In this document: positions 53,301-62,300 of the stretch, piece by piece
How positions within the stretch are numbered: the first letter of the stretch is position 1
Layout of the letters: the number at the start of each line of letters is the position of its first letter
Assembly (NCBI GenBank): GCA_964036665.1
Contig: OZ038528.1
Coordinates: 14,576,501 to 14,640,500 of the forward strand
Length of the DNA stretch: 64,000 bases
From: Gordius sp. MW1
Lineage: Eukaryota > Nematomorpha > Gordioida > Gordea > Gordiidae
Direction of reading: 5' to 3'
Made by a program: the position numbers and the translations under genes
Notes under the pieces: generated by a model
Told to the model about the DNA's origin: nothing
The model's input: the letters and a program-made list of their open reading frames with translations, nothing else
The model's database searches: none

Positions 53301-56300
53301 GCAGGCTCTCAGCCAACTTATAGGCCCGACTCGAGCCCGACAAGTTAAATTGCGACCCATCCAGGCCCAGCCTGGCCTGGCCGCGCCGCATAATTTTTTT
53401 ATTTATTGCGCAAAATACATATAGTTTATTTACAACGAAACTAAGTAATTGAAAAGACAATATAAAATTATATGGTGTTCATTGTGTTTGTACAAAATCA
53501 TAAAAGTCCGAATTGGAACCTGTACATTGACAAGAAATTTTATGTAAAATAATGCAAAAATAATGTGCAAAACAGATTTGATTTAAGCTATTCGAGGATA
53601 AGAGCTTTAAAAATACGTTAAGTTCTAATTGCTCGCTATTTTTCATTGCATGTTTATAAAGCAATTTTTTTTTGCTGAATTTATGATTTTTTCAATGGCT
53701 CGCCCTTTCAATTGTCCATTTTTAACTCACGATTTTAATGTAATAAATGAGAGAACGCGGAATTAGATAAAATATATTAAATAATAGTACTAATTGACCG
53801 AATTAACGTTTATGTTAATTTAAAGAATCATTTAAATACAATGCAGTTGGTTTTTGCAAATATAAAATATTGGATTAGAGTTGGCTTTAATATGTTACAT
53901 AATATGTTTAATTATCATTATAATAATTTTTGGCTTAAAAATTTTTGTTAAATTTTTATTCTTACTTTGAAAAATTCATATTTCAAATAACAAATAAATC
54001 CATAAAAAATATTTTTTACGAGGGTCAAAATCTTCCGAAACAATTAAATGTTATTAGAATAATTTTTACCTTTATGTCATATTATGTATATACTATGTTA
54101 AATTTATCATTCAGATTAGTATAATTTTCTTTTATCACCCATCCTACATTGTATGCTCCATTTTGTCCTAGTTTCCAATAACTGTTTTCCTTTTTTGAAC
54201 TTAAAAAGATTACTAATAAAAAATCAAACAATTGACAAAAAATTACCAAGCTAATTGAATAGATTTTAAAAACTTAGCCATGCAAATAATTATTTAATCA
54301 CTGATATATCAAAGTTTTATAAAAGTTTAAATTTTAACTTATCATTAACACCTTCACACAGTTAAATAAATTAATTAAATAAACTAACATTTAATTTAAA
54401 TTAACATCTTTTTTACTAAGTATAAATTGTAGGATATAGGCACTTAAATAATCCCTTCTTCATTTAAAAATGGCATGTTAATCCAAAGATTAGACACTTC
54501 AACCCCTTTTGGAACGCTTGACACATTTTGGCAACCATTTACTAACTGAATTGTTAAAACATGTTATCTTGGTTAAGCTTTCCTGAAAATAATATTTATT
54601 TTAATAAAATAACTGCCACTTATTTTATTGCGTCACCTATATATATATTAATAAAAAAAATTCATAAATAATAAACACTATGAATGTAAGTGATTATTTA
54701 ATATTACGGTAAAAGGTTTTTTCTTTTCTATTATAAGCCTTTTTGTATATATTCACAGATATATTCTTTGGAGATTATAAAAGTTTGTTTATTTTACAAC
54801 CAGCATAATATATAATCCATAAGATAATACTATATACGCCTCGGAACATAAATGGCGATCTTTTTCCGCTACTTATTAGTCTGTGGTTAAGAAGATTAGT
54901 TAGTGTGTCTAGTCCAAAATTATAAAATAAAATTAACTCTTTTTAAAGCACATACTTTTTATGGCTCATGAAAACGGGATTTTTCATCATTTTTTGTCGA
55001 ATTAGGACATTTTTTGCTATTTAAAATCTTGATTATTTGTCGATGGAGGAACGTGTCTCGCTTCCTCCGTCCATTTTATTTTAGCCTATGGCCTTATCTT
55101 AAGTGTTTACCGTTATAGCTTTTGCCTAAATTTAAAATCTACTTAAATTTCACTACGAAGCTTTTTTATAAAATGAGATAGTTTTACTAAAAGCTTGCAA
55201 AATTGTTTTGCTATAAATGTTTTACTCCGTCGTTTTAGATAAAATTAAAAGCAGATACAGCGATTTACCCGGTGACATACACATCATTGAGTTGTACAAA
55301 AGTAAAAGTGGAAAATTAGGACTTAGTTTAGCGGGGAACAAAGATCGTAACAAATTGAGCGTGTTTGTTGTTGGGATCAGTTCCGAAGAGGCCGAGAAAA
55401 AAATTATGGTCGGCGATGAAATTCTAGAGGTAAATTATGACTACATTTCTTATTTTAATTAAAATATTTTATAAGAAATATGAACTGAAAAAATGTTTAT
55501 TGTTCATAATTTAGTAATTGTAAGTGAATTATTTATTGAAATAAAAGACGATTTTATGCTCTTTAATAATTTAAAATTTTATTAACGAGGTTAACACAAA
55601 ATAATTAAGTAAATGAGCAGTTTTTAAGTTAGTCATTTATGGAAACTAAACTTTCAAACATTGTGATGCCAAATATATCAAGCATTCTCAATTCGGCTAG
55701 TTAACTTTTTAGCAAAAGCCAAACCAACAAAATTTTTTAGAAAGACCACGCATTTGTTTTTTTGACTTAATGTCTTTCAAAAAAATGTTTAAAAATATTT
55801 TCCATTATTGTTGTTTTCCAATTTTTTAAAGGCACTCTCATTTAGAGTCATGCATAGGTCACCTGGAACTCGACCTGACTCAAATTCCATCGGAAACTTC
55901 AATTTTTAAAAATAATTTTGGGTATCGGATTTGAGTTGGAACTTTTTACAAAAAGATTGTTTGGTTTAAAATTTAAATAAAATTTACGTCATTTAGGGTT
56001 AGGTATAATAGTCATTTGGCCGGGTCGGTTTTGGGCTAAAATTAAAATTAATTTTGTGTAGAATCAGCTTTCGAATGAAAATTTGGGTATAAAAATGGTT
56101 AAAGATTCCACGTTGTACGACTCTACTCTATAATTCTAGAAGTTTAATAACTAGAAAAGTGACAGAAAAATAGCAAACTTTATAAAAAAAAATAATTTCA
56201 TTGTTTTGGTGCCCGCCCAGGCCTAATTGAAAATCTTAATTTATGCCGGATGCCTGCCAGGGCCTGTGGCCGAGTGGACCCAGCAGTGGGCTCGACTTTT

Positions 56301-59300
56301 TGGTTGTTTAATTTTTATTTTTAATTACAAATAAGATGTTTAAAAAAATTTGCCAGCTTTCCCCCTCCCCTTGAGAAAATCCTGGCTACGCGCCTGATTA
56401 ACGCGGAAGGTATACGTAACCATATAATTAAAAAAATTAAACTTTATACTGAAAATAAACTAACTTATGATTATTTAATGATAATAGGGGAGACCGGGGC
56501 TAGTCGTAGCCCGGGGTTACTATTATCTTTCTAATTATTTTTTAAAATAATAATGATATTAAATCAAAATTTAAACCATATGTGTATTTTTCCATATGAC
56601 ATAAGTAAAAAATTTTTTGTTTAGAAAAAATAAAATTTAAAATTTTTATTGAGAAAAAACGATTTTTCGGGGCTATTAGTAGCCTTTTCAAAAAATTTTA
56701 TTTTGCATATAAAATTTTTTTGGCTGAATATTTTGGATTGATTTAACTTTTATCTTATAAAGGGAGATTTTTTATATAAAAACCGTATAATGATAAAATT
56801 TTTATATGCAATATAACATCTTAAATTATTAATTGTTTATTAAAATAGGGGTCGGGGCTAGTCGGAAAGGGGCTATTGCTAGCCATTTTTGCATTGTGTA
56901 TTACAAATGGCAAGATTTAAAAAACAAAAAATATTCATATTACATTTGCATTTTCTACATTTTTTTATGAAGAAACAATCTTTTTATTGATATGAGTTAG
57001 CATACACTAATAAGAAGTGAAAAAGTCAGAGTTAATCTATGGGCTATGACTAACCCCGGGCACTTTTAAAAAATTTAGGATTTTCATTTTTTTTGAACTT
57101 ATTTTGTGAAAAAACTATTGCTTATTTCCCCCCAAATTTTCTTCCTATATTAAAAATAGTCTTTAAAAATAGATTCCAACATAAAATTTAAAAAAATAAT
57201 TTTTAGTTTTTTTTCAAACACGATTTAATTTTTTATGGCTAAAGTAGCCCCGGTCTCCCCTACTTATCTTGCTTGCTAATTCAATTTATTAAATATATTT
57301 CTCAATTCAAAATTTATTTAACAACTCTGCACTTGACATATAATATGCATACATTATTCAAAGCTATATATTGTTTTTTATTACTCAAATGCTTTTTAAT
57401 ATAATATACCTCAATTTAATACGAATATAATTAAAAACATTGTTTTATGGTTATAATTTTAGTTTTGAAGGGGGTTTAAAATGCGATTTGCAGGGGATTT
57501 TGGGGATTATAAAGATTAGACCTGACAATTCTTAATTAAAATTTTAAAGGGTCACTAGTGCCATTCTTGTGATAATTTTCTTAAAAAGTCAATAAGTTTA
57601 TTTAATCGGCTTTGTTTTTAGGAACCTAAAATTTATAAAACGTTTGATATGTTTTAATAATTTCAACAAATATTTTGGGAATTCTACCATTGCTGATCGA
57701 TTATAATTATGGACCTTAAATTATAATAAAGATGCTATATTTTTCCATTATATTAAAGTGAATTTTTGTTTAGATTTTACAATAATTTTTATTTAACTTT
57801 GCCCAACCCGCACCTTGCCGGGCTCACCCGCCATAAGACTCTTATTTTATATGTAATGTCATAAGCATTTCATTATAGTTTTTTCGTTAAATTTAAATTG
57901 AATCGTCTAAAACGAATTGGAAGGCTAAAACATGTTTCCGACTTTTGATAATTATTCTTTGGACATTCGTCGTCCGCGCTTGTGTAAATTATAATCAGAG
58001 GTTTCTATTGCATTAGCATTTTTAATTTATATTTAATTTTTTGGGAAAAGGTGCTTTAACTTGTTTTTAAACAGTATTTATCTGCCCATCTCGGCTTATT
58101 CATAGGCGAGATTTGTCCGAACCGATAAAAATATTAAGATTTCCATATGTGTATTGGGTTAGTGTTAGGAAATGGGCAGATTTTGAGTTAGGTCTATGAT
58201 AATATTTTTAAATAAGTTTATGGTCTAAATTAGGGGAAAATGAAAGGCTCGGCTTTAGATTTGCACATGACATGTAGATACTTCCTAGATCGCATTGTAA
58301 ATATAAATTGAACCACCAAATTGTGCTTTTAAAATCACCATTATTTTTTCGCAACTTAGGGCATGAATGGTAAAGATTTTATTCTTTATTCGTGATATTA
58401 AAGATATATTAATTGCTATGCAATTTATTTATTTATTAAGTGAATTATACTTTAAATCGACTTAAACTCTTTTTAACGTTTATTTAAAAAATGTTAATAT
58501 TCAACAGCAAACTATAGATAAGTTCAAATTATAAATATAAAAATTTTATTGAACTATTATATATAATTTCACTTTTTAAAAGTTTCACTTTTAAAAGAGG
58601 CTTTAGAATGTTGCCAGTGCCACGGTGTTCCTGATATAATTGCAACTGAAATACTCGATCATAAGCATGCAGGTTTAGGATGGCGTAGCCGGGGAGGGGC
58701 GCCCCCCCCCTAAATGGTAAAAAAAATATAAATACAAAAACCCTTGAAGTTAAAAAAATTATGTTTTGCCCCCCCCCCCCCCCATCGAACTTAAAACGAT
58801 TTCGCTCCCCCCCCCCTAATCCAAAACCTGGCTACGCCCAAGTTTAGGATATAAATAAATTAGTGTGAAAGTTCTTATTTATAAGGTGACTAGTTATGGT
58901 TGTGGCTGGATTTTCTTTAAGTGATGCAACTCACTTTAGTTACCAAACTATTAGTTTTATTAATCGTATAATTATCGCACCAGTTTCATCCACTATTACA
59001 AATCAGCTTAACATTTTTTTTCATATATTGCCGTTGTTATTTTACAATATTTTTGATATATTTAAAATAATAATTTTTTTGGCTGAGGATATGTTTTTTT
59101 TTGGTTTGACCAAGGTGTAAGTCGAAGGTAGACGAAAGTGGGGAGACTTAGCTAATTAGTTACAGAATATTGATAAGGATTGAAAATTTACGAGTTCAAG
59201 GTAATTTGATGTCTGTAGAGGTACAAGGGGAGAAAACAGATTAAAAAACAGTTGGCCATTTATTTCGACAAACAATAAATAAAAAATCAGCCGCCCTTTA

Positions 59301-62300
59301 TCTCCACTTCACTTAATTAAATTTACTGCCATGCCCCCCCCCTAAGGGTACAACTCTAGCTACACCACTGTTTCGAAGATTATCACAATTTTATATGTTT
59401 GACATTAAAGACCCTTTTATATGCCTATAAAAAATACAAAAAAGTTAAATAAATTGATTTAAGTTATTTATAAGCATGGGCGTAGCTACGATTTGAATTA
59501 GAGGGGGGCACTAATGATTATTTTTAGAAATATTAGCCATAATTATATCTAATTTTAGAAAAAAATGGAATTAGAGGGGAGTAGCCGCTCTTTCCTGTCT
59601 CCCCCTGGCTACGCCAATGTTTATACCCCTTAGCGTTACGAGTCAACTTCAAAGCGCCATATTTTTTTGTCTAAATAAGCGATATACATGCCGTGAAATC
59701 AACAATTTTAGTTTAGTTACCATAAGATTAATAAGCGTAATTAAAGGATAGATATTTGTTTTATGAGCAAAAACATAAAAACAGAACAAAAATGACGTGA
59801 CGCTCGGATTAAGACGCGGCTATGTTTTAACATGCATTCGCTTTATTAATCTAGATTCAAAATCGCGTATTAAGAGCACCCTTAGAATGATAATATATAT
59901 TTTAATCTTAAAATTGGTAAAAATAAAAAGAAACAATCGATGATATTGACAACGGTTACATAGCATGTAGCGTGGTATGCATTAATTCAAGAAAATTAAT
60001 TACTTTAACCGTTCTGACCTATCTGTCATCGATAAATGTCACTTATCGATTTATTGAAAAATTTCCTTAAACGCATTAGCGTGGATACTTCAATTAAATA
60101 AAAGTATTCAGTTTCTAAGGGATTAATTAAGATAAATCAATTATCTCCTTTGTTAAATGATAAATAGATATTATTTTTTTTATACTTTTCCGTTTTGTAC
60201 AAATTAAACAAATTTTATTTAATTAAATTTTCTTTGTTTTTCTCTCTTACCTAAATAAATGCCACAGGTGGAAAAGAGTTTTTTAAGGCATCGGGAACTT
60301 ATTAATTGGCAAATTTTCAAATACTTTGTGAATTTATGACAGGTAGAGTGTGTCTTTTGTAAATAAACTATTTGGCTGCACCGATCGACAAAGCGCTGTG
60401 TGGTGCTTGATTAAATGCATTAGTGGTCTTGCGCAATGTTAGTACCTCAAAAATCAATAACTCATCATCCATTATACGACCCAGAATGGATATTGGCAAA
60501 ACGCGATGCCTTTAATTTATTTATATCTATCGTTAAAATCCAAGTTATTTCGTTTGCCGTAAACATCATGTTATTTTTTATTCCGGATCGTGGTACATAA
60601 TCTCTATTTACAGGCCAACAATCATATTTTATTCGGGAGAAGCCATCTCAATGCCTCGTCCATCCTTAAAAATTTACCATCACCCAAAATCAAGCTCATT
60701 ATTTTAAGGTACTACTATGATTTTGATCATTCTCAAAAAATCATTCCCTCGCTTCATTATTATTTTAATTAAGCAATAAAGTTTAGTTTTTGTAACGATC
60801 CAAAGAGTATATATAGATTTTCAATAAATATATATTTATCACGTCAACTCAGGCGCGATAATGGCCTTGAAGACATGGCGGTCAAACCGCTTAAGCCCAA
60901 TCTTTTGCCCCCTGTGGAAGTAATTTGTTATGAAACATACATAATAGACAAATGTGTATATATCATCTATATATGATATTATTATTATTTAGGATATAAA
61001 TCAATCACCAATTGACGCACCGACTTCGAATGTGTTAACAGCTAGGTCATCGATTTCTAGTCCTTTAAGTAACTTATAAATAATTCGCCATCGATATCCC
61101 AATTTTTATCACCTCAGAAAAATCAATAATAACACCACCTAGGCAAATTCAGGATACCTTCGATCTTATGACGTGCCTTATAGTACCTGATCAGCCTACT
61201 TTGATACATTTGGAAAAACATGGTCGTCCTCTCGGGTTAAGCCTAACCGGTGGTCAAGATACCCTATTAGTGAGCACATGTTTTTCATGTTTTTATTATT
61301 TATAGTAAGTTAAAGTCAAATTTTTTGTTAGTATTCGTTTAACTTTCATTGGATTGAATTTGGCTCCGATGGAGATTTAAAGAATTCAAGGGATAAAAGT
61401 TTTTAGTTTAATTTTTAAATATGATTTTATACATTTATGACCATTAATGCGAAATAGCATTTTGCAACCCTAAATTATTATAATAATAATAAAAATATTT
61501 ATAATTTCTATTTGTATATAACAATTTCATAAATTTATACAACATGAAACTAAGTAGCATTTTCGTACATGAAAAACTAAATGTTCACCGCATTGGCCTT
61601 AAAAAATATACTTCTACAAGAGGCCTTGACATGCCATGCTTAATAGACTTAGTTAAAAAAAAGTATAATAAATCTAAGCGTATTCAAATTTTAAATGAAA
61701 AATTATATTATATATTATCAATGGTAGTAACATGAACAATCATAATAGTCGAAAAAAACGAAAAAATAAACTTAGATTCACATTTTGGCCAATGGTCATT
61801 TTTTTCATTGGTCAGCACCCAACGGACGGCCAAAAAGTCTTATCATCAATGGTAGTAACATGAACAATCATAATAGTCGAAAAAAAAACGAAAAAATAAA
61901 GTTAGATTCACATTTTGGCCAATGGTCATTTTTTTCATTGGTCAGCACCCAACGGACGGCCAAAAAGTCGTAATAGCAATGGTAGTAACAGTTACAATAA
62001 TAATATTCAAAAAAAAACCCGAGATTCGAACCCAAAAACTGGTTAAATTAACAAAAATTAAAAGTGCGTATCCACGTTCGGTTCGGTGCGTGACATCCAC
62101 GATTCCATTGGTCAGCAGCCAACGGACGGCCAAAAAGTCTTATTATCAATGGTAGGAACAAGAACAATCATAAGAGTCAAAAAAAAACGCAAAAAAATTT
62201 CGCTTCACGTTTTGGCCAATGGTCATTTTTTTCCATCGGTCAGCACCCAACGGACGGCCAAAAAGTCATAATAACATTGGTAGTAACAGGAACAATCATA

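Larger units (their letters stand above)
26780..55238. other. Giant intron (about 28.5 kb) full of transposable elements
   Basis: No host exon was recognised between the linker exon and PDZ8, and the phases on the two sides match (1/1). It contains a LINE, at least five hAT-like elements, a foldback element, five members of the GCGTAGCC MITE family, a terminal-repeat element, one TTGGCCAATGG array and several homopolymer G or C tracts. Stretches without a listed feature, such as 26780-29467, 42900-43960 and 53500-55238, are plain AT-rich sequence with no structure I can name. Confidence 0.85.
55430..60613. other. Intron (about 5.2 kb) inside PDZ8
   Basis: Contains diffuse CGGGCC-like remnants (55855-56060, 56210-56300, near 57800), the GGGGAGACCGGGGC element (56487-57260), two GCGTAGCC-family MITEs (58681-58841, 59475-59619), a hairpin word near 58411 and partial MITE ends near 56370 and 59330. 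No exon was recognised; the ORF at 58896 looks like chance. Confidence 0.75.

Noticed and set aside
58365-58400. Candidate exon GMNGKDF after an AG as the second half of PDZ8
   Set aside because: It stops after about 11 codons; the exon at 60614 gives a full, well-matching second half in the right phase.
58896-59120. Small membrane-protein ORF
   Set aside because: Hydrophobic only because the DNA is T-rich; no conserved pattern, and it lies in an intron.
60269-60350. Candidate exon after CCACAG
   Set aside because: The reading ([11 protein letters not shown]..) does not resemble a PDZ half and the phases fit without it.
62000-62100. tRNA gene on the - strand near the GGGTTCGAATC word
   Set aside because: No acceptor stem, D arm or A box could be found around it.
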